64,000 bases of DNA from Micromonospora tarapacensis (lineage in GTDB: Bacteria > Actinomycetota > Actinomycetes > Mycobacteriales > Micromonosporaceae). Shown one piece after another: positions 34,024 to 42,037 of the stretch (its first letter is position 1; every line of letters starts with the position of its first letter). The stretch is from positions 2,095,324 through 2,159,323 of the forward strand of contig NZ_JAHCDI010000004.1 in the NCBI RefSeq assembly GCF_019697375.1. Reading direction: 5' to 3'. Below the pieces are notes generated by a model that was not told the origin of the DNA, did no database searches, and was given only the letters and a program-made list of their open reading frames with translations. Made by a program: the position numbers and the translations under genes.

Positions 34024-34560
34024 ATGCTCGGTGACCGACTGCGCGACCTGCGCCAGCAGCACTCCCTCACGCTGCGGCAGCTCGCCACAGCCGCCGACGT
34101 GTCACCCGCCCTGCTCAGCCAGATCGAGAACGGCGCGACCGACCCGAGCCTGTCCACTTTGCGCAAGCTCGCCCAGGTCTTCGACACCTCCATCGCCGAA
34201 CTCTTCTCCGAGCCGGAGGCGCCACCCGTACACATCAGCCGGGTCGGCGCCCGGAGCCTGCTGACCGCACCCCCGGGCCAGATCACCTACGAGCGGCTCA
34301 CCCCCGGCCGGGGCGACCTGGAGGTGCTCCAGGCCGACCTCGCCCCCGGCGACGCCAGCTCGGCCGAGCCCTGGGCGCACCCCTCCACCGAGTGCGCCAT
34401 CGTCGTCAGCGGTGAGGTGGTCGCCGAGATCGGCGGCGAGTCGTACACCCTCACCGCCGGCGAGGCGGTCACCTTCGACTCGCGCCTGGCCCACCTCTAC
34501 CGCAACGCCAGCGACCAGCCGGCCCACCTGATCATCGCGGTCACCCCGCCCAACCCGTGA
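34024..34560 (+). CDS. XRE-cupin transcriptional regulator
   Basis: Protein of 178 residues: an N-terminal helix-turn-helix (LGDRLRDLRQQHSLTLRQLA through SPALLSQIENGATDPS, about 1-60) and a C-terminal cupin (about 105-175) with PWAHPSTECAIVVSGEV and a second motif near GESYTLTAGEAVTFDS. Such regulators sense small amines, amino acids or peptides and control catabolic or transport genes. It is divergent from the Dpp/DUF885/amidohydrolase operon, which is its probable target and perhaps its autoregulated partner. Confidence 0.9.
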   Translation: MLGDRLRDLRQQHSLTLRQLATAADVSPALLSQIENGATDPSLSTLRKLAQVFDTSIAELFSEPEAPPVHISRVGARSLLTAPPGQITYERLTPGRGDLEVLQADLAPGDASSAEPWAHPSTECAIVVSGEVVAEIGGESYTLTAGEAVTFDSRLAHLYRNASDQPAHLIIAVTPPNP

Positions 34561-34592
34561 CCGCGGGCCCCGGCGGCCCCCGGCACAGCGAG

Positions 34593-34623
34593 AGCGCCCA
34601 CCCCCGGTGTGGGGGTGGGCGCT
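34593..34623. terminator. Hairpin terminator between XRE-cupin and AHSA1 genes
   Basis: A perfect 13-bp stem (AGCGCCCACCCCC at 34593-34605 with GGGGGTGGGCGCT at 34611-34623) and a 5-nt loop between convergent genes. Confidence 0.75.
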
Positions 34624-34697
34624 TCCCGTGCGTCCGGGTCACGGCCCGGGGTACCGACCCGCCCGCCACACCCGGCATCCCCAGGACGGCAGGGCGG

Positions 34698-35177
34698 TCA
34701 GACGAAGAAGCCGGCGCGCAGGTTGATGCCGTGCTCCAGCCACGCCTTGAGGCAGCAGAGCATGTTGGTCCAGCCCTCGCAGTTGCCGTACGACGCGCGC
34801 TGGCCCTCCGGGGTGGGGCGCCAGCCCTCCTCGGCGATGGTGACCAGGGTGCGGTCCTCACCCAACGCCTCGAACTCCATGGTGACGGTCGTCGAGTAGG
34901 CCGCGCCCGCTTCCGGCGCGTCCGCCGTGGACTGCGCGCCGTCGGCCGCCTCCCAGCGCAGCACGATCCGCCGATCCTGCTCGACCTCGACCACCTCGAC
35001 CGGGAACGCCCCCGGGAAGTCGGCGAAGTCCCAGGTGACGGTGGCGCCGGTGACCATCCGGCCCTTCGCCCCGCCGGTGGTGAAGTACCGCGAGAGCTGG
35101 TCCGGGTCGACCACCGCCTCGAACACCTCGCGCACCGGACGGCCGACCCGCCCGGCGATCTTGAAACGCAGCTCCAT
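34698..35177 (-). CDS. SRPBCC/AHSA1-family protein
   Basis: Protein of 159 residues with the START/AHSA1 helix-grip pattern: IAGRVGRPVREVFEAVVDPD, WDFADFPGAFPVEVVEVEQD, TVTMEFEALGEDRTLVTIAE and the long C-terminal helix GWTNMLCCLKAWLEHG. Such proteins bind hydrophobic ligands and are frequently encoded with an ArsR regulator. Here the ArsR gene is divergent, with a shared palindrome of 9-bp arms between them. Ligand unknown. Confidence 0.85.
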   Translation of the reverse strand: MELRFKIAGRVGRPVREVFEAVVDPDQLSRYFTTGGAKGRMVTGATVTWDFADFPGAFPVEVVEVEQDRRIVLRWEAADGAQSTADAPEAGAAYSTTVTMEFEALGEDRTLVTIAEEGWRPTPEGQRASYGNCEGWTNMLCCLKAWLEHGINLRAGFFV

Positions 35178-35193
35178 GGTGATCTCCCCTCGC

Positions 35194-35221
35194 CGACATG
35201 TTGTATCTTTATAACATGTCG
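35194..35221. promoter_or_regulatory. ArsR-type operator overlapping the arsR start codon
   Basis: CGACATGTT (35194-35202) and AACATGTCG (35213-35221) form a perfect 9-bp inverted repeat with a 10-bp AT-rich spacer (GTATCTTTAT). It lies between the AHSA1 gene (start 35177) and the ArsR gene, whose ATG (35216) is inside the right arm. This suits simultaneous repression of both genes. Confidence 0.7.
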
Positions 35222-35608
35222 TCCCGTCGTGGTCAGCCGCCCGAACCAGATCCGGTCGACGAGGACGGCGTCTTCAAGGCGCTGGCGTCGCCGACCCGGC
35301 GGCGCATCCTCGACCTACTGAAGGACCACGCCCGCACCACGGGAGACCTCTGCGAACTGATCCCCGAGCTGGACCGGTGCACGGTGATGCAGCACCTGCG
35401 GGTGCTCGAAGCCGCCGGCCTGGTCATCGCGCAACGCAAGGGCCGCGAGCGGTGGAACCACCTCGACCCGCTGCCGATCAAGCACATCCACGACCGCTGG
35501 ATCGGCGAGTACGCCAGCGCCGCGGTGGGCCTGCTCGCCACCCTCAAGACCGAACTCGAAGGTCGGCCGCCCGAGCAGGAGGACGGCGGCGCACCGCACC
35601 CGCGATGA
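35216..35608 (+). CDS. ArsR-family regulator (paired with AHSA1 protein)
   Basis: Protein of 130 residues from ATG 35216 (MSSRRGQPPEPD); a start at 35198 would place the codon inside the palindrome spacer. The winged helix has ALASPTRRRILDLLKDH, the recognition helix near CTVMQHLRVLEAAGLV and the wing QRKGRERWNHLD. The metal-binding ELCVCD motif is absent (LCELIPELDRC instead), so it is probably not a metal sensor. No ribosome binding site precedes the ATG, so the mRNA may be leaderless. Confidence 0.85.
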   Translation: MSSRRGQPPEPDPVDEDGVFKALASPTRRRILDLLKDHARTTGDLCELIPELDRCTVMQHLRVLEAAGLVIAQRKGRERWNHLDPLPIKHIHDRWIGEYASAAVGLLATLKTELEGRPPEQEDGGAPHPR

Positions 35609-35655
35609 CAGTTCAGCGTTTTGTTTATTCAGTATGTGCTGTACCGTCTGCCTCC

Positions 35656-35985
35656 GTGGAGGCACTGACGCATGGCAACGTCCTGGCCCGTTTTGGACAC
35701 GCCCTGTCCGACCCGGTCCGGGCCCGCCTGCTGCTCGCCCTGCGCGAGAGTCCCGGCTACCCCGCCGAACTGGCCGACCTGCTGGGCACCAGCCGGCAGA
35801 ACCTCTCCAACCACCTGGGCTGCCTGCGCGGCTGCGGCCTGGTCGTGACGGTTCCCGAAGGCCGCCGCTCCCGCTACGAGCTGGCCGACCCCCGGCTCGC
35901 CCACGCGCTCGGGGACCTGATCGACCTCGTCCTGGCCGTCGACCCGGCAGCCTGCCCGGCAGCCGACACCGACGACTGCTGCTGA
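35656..35985 (+). CDS. CmtR-like ArsR-family metal sensor
   Basis: Protein of 109 residues from GTG 35656 (VEALTHGNVLARFGHALSDP). The winged helix contains LLGTSRQNLSNHLGCLRGCGL. The CLRGC pair corresponds to the Cys ligands of the Cd(II)/Pb(II) sensor CmtR, and the C-terminal DDCC can supply the third thiolate. The N-terminal signature and length also match CmtR. Its stop overlaps the start of the cation-efflux gene (TGATG), so it should repress its own operon until metal is present. No clear Shine-Dalgarno. Confidence 0.85.
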   Translation: MEALTHGNVLARFGHALSDPVRARLLLALRESPGYPAELADLLGTSRQNLSNHLGCLRGCGLVVTVPEGRRSRYELADPRLAHALGDLIDLVLAVDPAACPAADTDDCC

Positions 35986-36704
35986 TGGGCACGCCGCTGC
36001 CGCTGGCCCCGAGCCTCCCGGCCGACACCGCCGACGCCCGGCGGGTGGTGCTCACCCGCCGGATCCGCTGGTTCGTCGCCGCCACCATCACCTACAACGT
36101 GGCCGAGGCCGTCGTCGCCATCACCGCCGGCACGATCGCGTCGTCCACGGCACTGATCGGCTTCGGCCTCGACTCGATCGTCGAGGTCTGCTCCGCCACG
36201 GCCGTCGCCTGGCAGTTCAGCGGCGCCGACCACGAACGCCGCGAACGCGCCGCCCTCCGGGTCATCGCCATCTCGTTCTTCGCGCTCGCCGCGTACGTCG
36301 GCGTCGAGTCGGTACGCGCGCTGCTCGGCGCGGATCGGGCGGACCACTCCACCGTCGGACTCGTCCTCGCGGCACTGTCACTGGCGATCATGCCGATCCT
36401 GTCCGCCGCACAACGCCGGGCTGGCCGGGAACTCGGCTCGGCCTCCGCCGTCGCGGACTCCAAACAGACGCTGCTCTGCACGTACCTGTCCGCGGTACTG
36501 CTTGTCGGCCTGGCGGCCAACTCGCTCTTCGGCTGGTGGTGGGCCGACCCGGCAGCCGCCCTCGTCATCGCCGCCGTCGCCGTGAAGGAAGGCCGAGACG
36601 CCTGGCGAGGCGACGCCTGCTGCGCCCCCACCACCATCGATCCCGCTCGCCCGCCCGGCGGATGCGCCGCTGGCTGCCGGTGCTCCGGTACCTGCGCGAA
36701 CTGA
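35985..36704 (+). CDS. Cation diffusion facilitator-type efflux transporter
   Basis: Protein of 239 residues with five to six helices: RIRWFVAATITYNVAEAVV, STALIGFGLDSIVEVCSA (the Asp in a membrane metal site), VIAISFFALAAYVGVES, LVLAALSLAIMPILSA and LSAVLLVGLAANSLFG. The C-terminus is Cys-rich (ACCAPTTID, then CAAGCRCSGTC), a probable cytosolic metal-binding tail. Translationally coupled to the CmtR-like sensor, which points to Cd, Pb or Zn export. Confidence 0.85.
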   Translation: MGTPLPLAPSLPADTADARRVVLTRRIRWFVAATITYNVAEAVVAITAGTIASSTALIGFGLDSIVEVCSATAVAWQFSGADHERRERAALRVIAISFFALAAYVGVESVRALLGADRADHSTVGLVLAALSLAIMPILSAAQRRAGRELGSASAVADSKQTLLCTYLSAVLLVGLAANSLFGWWWADPAAALVIAAVAVKEGRDAWRGDACCAPTTIDPARPPGGCAAGCRCSGTCAN

Positions 36705-36770
36705 CGGGGCACGACGGCCGAGACCCGAGCGCCCGCACCGGCCGGAGCGGCGGCCGGGCTCGTCGTCGCG

Positions 36771-37168
36771 GTGCCCAGCTACTACCTCGCGGCGGCGCTC
36801 ATCCAGGGTGACGAACCGGCCGTGCTGTGGGCACCGACGTCACTGCTCTGGATGCTCTTCGGCGTCCTCGCCGGGGTGGTCTTCGGCATCGGCGGGACGT
36901 GGGCGCGCGGCCCGGGTGGCGGCGGCTCGTCGCACCCGCGCTGCCGGGCGGGGTGCTCCTCGCCGAGGCGGGGCTGGAGGTTCGCCGGATCGGTGACCCG
37001 AACTACGGGATCGATCCACTGTGGGACGCCCTGCTGAAGATCGCCCTCGGGGTGCTGGTCGTCGTCGTGTCCGCCCGCACGCACCGGCAGCGGATGCTCG
37101 CCCTGGCCGTGGCGCTGCCCCTGGCACTCGCCGGACTCGGCGCGTTCCTGCTGGCCGGCTTCCGCTGA
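36771..37168 (+). pseudogene. DUF6518-like membrane protein with an internal frameshift
   Basis: Two adjoining frames make one plausible protein. Frame A from GTG 36771 reads VPSYYLAAALIQGDEPAVLW and then a helix LLWMLFGVLAGVVFGIGGTW. It changes at about 36915-36930 to frame B, WRRLVAPALPGGVLLAEAGL, followed by the helices LLKIALGVLVVVVSA and MLALAVALPLALAGLGAFLL, with the stop at 37168. A single missing base would join them. It begins in the same frame as, and 66 bp after, the CDF stop. Membership of DUF6518 is by general resemblance. Function unknown. Confidence 0.55.
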
Positions 37169-37359
37169 CCGTCGAGAGGTCGACATCGGGCGGGCATCCG
37201 GACCCGCATCCGCGCCGCCGCTCGGCGCCGCTCAGTCACAGTCGGTTTTTTACAGCTACTTTGCCGGCATCTTTCATTCGCAGATTCAAGTGTTGCGCTT
37301 CCGTGTCGTCCGCTGGCATGATGTCCGCCAATTCCTCCTACCCCGAAGGGGTGGCCGGC

Positions 37360-39468
37360 ATGGCGCTCACTCGCCGCACCGTGATCGGCTCCATCGCGGC
37401 AGGTTCCGCGCTCGCCGCCGTCGGCGACGCGCCAACCACCGCCCGCCCCGCCCGCGCGGCCGGCCCGCCCGGCGACGTGGTCGGCAAGGTCACCGTCGGC
37501 TACCAGGGTTGGTTCGCCTGTCCCGGCGACGGCGCACCGATCGGCGGCTGGTGGCACTGGAGCCGGGACCGCTTCCAGCCGCCGTCGCCGACCAACACCA
37601 CGATCGTGTCCTGGCCGGACACCCGGGAGTACGCGCACAGCTACCCCACCGCGTACCCGAGTCTCGGCAACGGCCAGCCCGCGACACTGTTCTCGTCCTA
37701 CGACCAGCAGACGGTGGACACCCACTTCCGCTGGATGCAGGAGTACGGCTGCGACACCGCCGCGTTGCAGCGGTTCAACCCGTTCGGCGACGAGGGGCCG
37801 ACCCGCGACGCGATGGCGGTGAAGGTCCGCGGCGCGGCCGAACGGTTCGGCCGCAAGTTCTACATCATGTACGACGTCACCGGCTGGACCTCGATGCAGT
37901 CGCAGCTCAAGCAGGACTGGACGACGAAGATGTCGGCGTACACCGCCTCGGCGGCGTACGCCCGGCAGAGCGGCAAGCCGGTCGTCTGCATCTGGGGGTT
38001 CGGCTTCGACGACCCCGGCCGGCCGTTCACACCGGCACCCTGCCTCGACGTGATCGACTGGTTCAAGGCGCAGGGTTGCTACGTGATCGGCGGCGTGCCC
38101 ACGTACTGGCGGCAGGGCGTCAACGACTCGCGGCCCGGCTTCACCGAGGTCTACCACGCCTTCGACATGCTCTCGCCGTGGATGGTCGGACGCACCGGCA
38201 CCCTCGCCGGTCTGGACGACTTCCACGCCAACGTCAACGTCCCCGACCTGGCCGACTGCGTCGCGCACGGCATCGACTACCAGCCCTGCGTGATGCCGGG
38301 CGACCTGTCCGCCGGGCACCGCCGGCACGGCGACTTCTACTGGCGGCACCTCTACAACATGGTCCGGCTCGGTGCCCAGGGTCTCTACGTGTCGATGTTC
38401 GACGAGTACAACGAGGGCAACCAGATCGCCAAGACCAGCGAGACGCAGGCGAGCACGCCGGCCGGGGTCGGTATCCGCGCGCTCGACGAGGACGGCACCC
38501 GCTGCTCCGCCGACTACTACCTCCGGATCACCGCCGACGGCGGCCGGATGCTCAAGGGCCAACTCCCCCTCACCCCGGTCCGGCCGACCGCGCCGGTCAC
38601 CGACGGCGGACCGCCGCCCACCGGCGACCTGGCCGCCGGCCGGCCGGCCACCGCCAGCAGCCAGCACGGACCGTTCACCGCCGGCAACGCGGTGGACGGC
38701 GACCGGAACAGCTACTGGGAGGGCAGCAACAACGCGTTCCCGCAGTGGTGGCAGGTGGATCTCGGCGCCGCGTACCCGGTGAACCGGCTCGTCCTCGCCC
38801 TGCCGTCCGGGTGGGAAGCCCGCACCCAGACCCTGTCGGTGCAGGGCAGCACCGACGGCGCCACGTTCACCACGCTGGCCGCGGCGGCCGGCATCCGGTT
38901 CGACCCGACGACCGGCAACACCGCCACGGTCACCACGCCGGCCACGACCGTCCGCCACGTCCGGGTCACCGTCGCCGGCAACACCGCCTGGCCCGCAGCC
39001 CAGCTGGCCCGGGTCGAGGTGTACGGGACCGGCGACGCACCGCCGTCCCCGACAGATCTGGCGGGCGGGCGGCCCACCGCCGCGAGCAGCCACGTCCAGG
39101 CCTACGGCAGCGGCAGCGTCGTCGACGGCAACCCGGACAGCTACTGGGAGAGCGCCAACAACGCCTTCCCCCAGTGGGTGCAGGTCGACCTCGGCGCCCT
39201 CACCGCGGTCGGTCGGGTGACACTGCGCCTGCCACCGTCGCCGGCCTGGCAGGCCCGCACCCAGACGCTCGCCGTGCAGGGCAGCTCCGACGGCGCGGCC
39301 TGGACCACGCTCGTCGCCGCCGAAGGCCGGGTCTTCGACCCGGCGACCGGCAACCGGGTGACCTCGACCTTCACCGCCGCCCCGACCCGGTACGTCCGAA
39401 TCCGGTTCACCGGCAACACCGGTTGGCCCGCCGGCCAGCTCTCCCAGCTGGAGATCTACCCCGCCTGA
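37360..39468 (+). CDS. Secreted GH71/99-like protein with two discoidin (F5/8C) domains
   Basis: Protein of 702 residues from ATG 37360, with GAAGGGG 10 bp upstream. It has a probable Tat signal (TRRTVIGSIAAGSALAAVG). Residues about 38-400 resemble GH71/GH99-like TIM barrels: VGYQGWFACPGDG, FSSYDQQTVDTHFRWMQEYG, KFYIMYDVTGW, GVPTYWRQGVNDS and MFDEYNEGNQIAK, where Glu and Asp residues could be catalytic. Two F5/8C domains follow (about 420-560 and 570-702), each with the pattern PQW-QVDLG. It is often annotated as xylosidase/arabinosidase, but the activity is unproven. The mycodextranase-like gene follows by 58 bp, suggesting a shared alpha-glucan substrate. Confidence 0.8.
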   Translation: MALTRRTVIGSIAAGSALAAVGDAPTTARPARAAGPPGDVVGKVTVGYQGWFACPGDGAPIGGWWHWSRDRFQPPSPTNTTIVSWPDTREYAHSYPTAYPSLGNGQPATLFSSYDQQTVDTHFRWMQEYGCDTAALQRFNPFGDEGPTRDAMAVKVRGAAERFGRKFYIMYDVTGWTSMQSQLKQDWTTKMSAYTASAAYARQSGKPVVCIWGFGFDDPGRPFTPAPCLDVIDWFKAQGCYVIGGVPTYWRQGVNDSRPGFTEVYHAFDMLSPWMVGRTGTLAGLDDFHANVNVPDLADCVAHGIDYQPCVMPGDLSAGHRRHGDFYWRHLYNMVRLGAQGLYVSMFDEYNEGNQIAKTSETQASTPAGVGIRALDEDGTRCSADYYLRITADGGRMLKGQLPLTPVRPTAPVTDGGPPPTGDLAAGRPATASSQHGPFTAGNAVDGDRNSYWEGSNNAFPQWWQVDLGAAYPVNRLVLALPSGWEARTQTLSVQGSTDGATFTTLAAAAGIRFDPTTGNTATVTTPATTVRHVRVTVAGNTAWPAAQLARVEVYGTGDAPPSPTDLAGGRPTAASSHVQAYGSGSVVDGNPDSYWESANNAFPQWVQVDLGALTAVGRVTLRLPPSPAWQARTQTLAVQGSSDGAAWTTLVAAEGRVFDPATGNRVTSTFTAAPTRYVRIRFTGNTGWPAGQLSQLEIYPA

Positions 39469-39526
39469 ACCCGGCCCGCCGGCCGCGGTCGCCCCACCGA
39501 CGTCACCGATGTGGAGATGAGTCCCG

Positions 39527-41573
39527 ATGCACCGGAGCAGCCACACACCACGCCGTCACCGGCGCCGAGCCGCGGTCGCCGCCGCGACGGCGTTGGCCAC
39601 CACGCTCGGCATCCTGGCCGGCGCACCGGCCGGCGCGGCCACCGGCGCTCCCGGCCGGCCGGGACCGGAGGCGCCGCCCGGTGGTGACCCGGGCCGCCCT
39701 CGATCCGGCGCTGGTCGCCGGCCGCGGCGCCCGGGTCGCCTTCCGGGAACAGGAGGCGGAGAACGCGGTGACCAGCGGCGAGGTGATCGGCCCCGACCGC
39801 ACGGCGTACACGCTGCCGTCGGAGGCCTCCGGCCGGCGGGCGGTGAAGCTGCGGCCCGGCCAGCACGTCGAGTTCACCCTGCCGGCGGCGGCCAACGCGA
39901 TCACCGTGCGCTACAGCATTCCGGACGCGCCCACCGGCGGCGGCATCACCGCGCCGCTGGACGTCTCGGCCAACGGCAAGCGCCTCCGCACGATGACGCT
40001 GACCTCCCAGTACGCCTGGCTCTACAACCAGTACCCGTTCACCAACGACCCGGACGCCGACCTGCTGCACCCGGACTGGTGGATCACCGAGTGCTCCTGC
40101 GTCCCGGCGCAGACCACGCCGTACCCGAGCATCACCAAACCGTTCCGGCCCAGCCACTTCTACGACGAGCAGCGGCTGAGGCTGGGGCGCACCTACCGGG
40201 CCGGCGACCGGATCCGGCTGACCGTGCCGGCCGGCAGCAACGCCGCCTGGACGGTCATCGACCTGCTCGACTCCGAACTGGTCGGGCCGCCGCGGGTGCG
40301 GCTGCGCGCCGCCAACGTGCTGGCCTTCGGCGCCGACCCCACCGGCCGCCGCGACGCGGCTCCCGCCATCGAGCGGGCGATCGCCCACGCCAAGCGCAAG
40401 AAGCTGCCGGTCTACCTGCCGCCGGGCACCTACCAGGTCAACCGGCACATCATCGTCGACGACGTGACGATCGAGGGTGCCGGCAACTGGTACACGATCA
40501 TCCGGGGCCGCGAGGTCGCCCTGCCCACGCCCGCACCGGACGGCTCGGTGCACACCGGCGTCGGCTTCTACGGCCGGGACGCCGCCGACGGCGGCAGCCA
40601 CAACGTCCACCTCTCCGGCTTCGCCATCGCCGGGGACGTCCGGGAACGCATCGACACCGACCAGGTCAACGGGATCGGCGGGGCGCTCAACGACTCCACC
40701 ATCGACGGGCTGCACATCCGGCACACCAAGGTCGGCATCTGGCTCGACGGCCCGATGCGCAACGTGCGGATCACCGACAACATCATCGTCGACCAGATCG
40801 CGGACGCACTGAACTTCCACACCGGCGTCACGGACTCGCTGGTGGCCAACAACTTCGTCCGCAACACCGGCGACGACGGGCTGGCCATGTGGTCGGAAGC
40901 CACCGCCAACGCCCGCAACACCTTCGACCACAACACGGTGCAGTCGCCGGTGCTCGCCAACGGCATCGCGATCTACGGCGGGAGGGACAACACCGTCTCG
41001 AACAACCTGATCGCCGACCCGGTCCGCGAGGGCAGCGCCATCCAGATCGGCTCCCGGTTCGGCGCGGAACCGTTCACCGGGCACCTGCGGATCACCAGCA
41101 ACACCACCGCCCGCGCCGGCACGTACGAGCTGAACTGGAACATCGGCCTCGGCGCGATCTGGTTCTACGCCCTGGACCGCAGCATCGACGCCCGGATCGA
41201 GGTGACCGGTGACGCCTACCTGGACAACACATACAACGCGATCATGCTGGTCAGCGAGTGGGCGGTGAAGGACCTGTACTCGATCAGCAACGTGCATTTC
41301 CGGAACATCCGGGTCGACGGCACCGGCACCTCCGTGGTGAGCGCCCGCACCGCCGGATCCGCGTCCTTCCAGAACGTCGACGCCCGCCACGTCGGCGCGG
41401 TCGGGGTGAACAACTGCGGCTCGTTCGGCTTCACCCCGGCCGGCTCGGAGTTCGGCCTCACCGACCGCGGCGGCAACGACGGTGGCTGGCTCGCCGACTG
41501 GCAGCTGCCGAACACCGTCACCTGCGACGACCGGCCGCCGGTCGTACCGCCGCCGCCGCCGGCCCGCTGGTGA
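39527..41573 (+). CDS. Mycodextranase-like secreted beta-helix glycosidase; frame break after the signal peptide
   Basis: ATG 39527 starts a clear signal peptide (MHRSSHTPRRHRRRAAV, hydrophobic core, APAGAATGAP). The mature protein is in another frame, open from GTG 39681, so the frame changes between about 39655 and 39690 (one surplus base). The mature part has an N-terminal carbohydrate-binding-like domain (FREQEAENAVTSGEV, HVEFTLPAAANAITVRYSIP) and then a right-handed parallel beta-helix (ANVLAFGADPTGRRDAAPA, LPVYLPPGTYQVN, VDDVTIEGAGNWYTIIRG, NNFVRNTGDDGLAMWSE). It resembles proteins annotated as mycodextranase/GH87-like, acting on alpha-1,3-linked glucans. The paired Asp in NTGDDGLAM are candidate catalytic residues. 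Confidence 0.78.
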
Positions 41574-41608
41574 CCGCGACGTTCACCGATGTGCCGTACG
41601 GTGGAACG

Positions 41609-41986
41609 ATGACGGACATCGTGGCCCCGATCCGCCGGGTGTGCCTGGGCCTTCCCGAGGTGAGTGAGCGCCTCAGCCACGGCACCCCCGCCTGGTTCAT
41701 CCGGGGGAAGAAGTCGTTCGCGCAGGTCTGGCCCGACGGCCACCACCAGAACGAGTTCCCCCACCTGTGGTGCGCCGCACCGCCCGGCTCGGCCGCCGAG
41801 CTGATGGCGGCGAGTCCGGAGACGTACTTCCGGCCGCCCTACGTGGGGCATCGGGGCTGGGTCGGCGTACGCCTGGACACCGGCATCGACGAGGCCGAGC
41901 TCGCCGAGGTCATCGAGGACGGCTATCGGGTGGTGGCGCCGGCGACGCTGCTCGCCCGGCTCGACGCGAACTCGCCGGGGCGGTGA
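41609..41986 (+). CDS. MmcQ/YjbR-family protein
   Basis: Protein of 125 residues from ATG 41609. The MmcQ/YjbR fold is shown by VCLGLPEVSERLSHGTPAWF, GKKSFAQVW and the end motif YVGHRGWVGVRLDTGIDEAEL. The family is DNA-binding-like in structure, with no fixed role. A strong terminator follows directly. It begins 35 bp after the beta-helix gene and may be co-transcribed. Confidence 0.82.
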   Translation: MTDIVAPIRRVCLGLPEVSERLSHGTPAWFIRGKKSFAQVWPDGHHQNEFPHLWCAAPPGSAAELMAASPETYFRPPYVGHRGWVGVRLDTGIDEAELAEVIEDGYRVVAPATLLARLDANSPGR

Positions 41987-41990
41987 CCGG

Positions 41991-42022
41991 CGGCGGGCCC
42001 GACCGGAAGGTCGGGCCCGCCG
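41991..42022. terminator. Bidirectional hairpin terminator, YjbR / GH43
   Basis: A perfect 14-bp stem (CGGCGGGCCCGACC with its complement) closed by a GGAA tetraloop at 42005-42008, between convergent genes. Confidence 0.78.
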
Positions 42023-42037
42023 CCGGGTGTCAACCCG

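Noticed and set aside
37290..39680. Very long plus-strand frame running through the GH71/99-like gene and into the beta-helix gene
   Set aside because: Up to about 39680 it is an Arg-rich shadow of the GH71/99-like gene; only the part after 39681 is real coding sequence.
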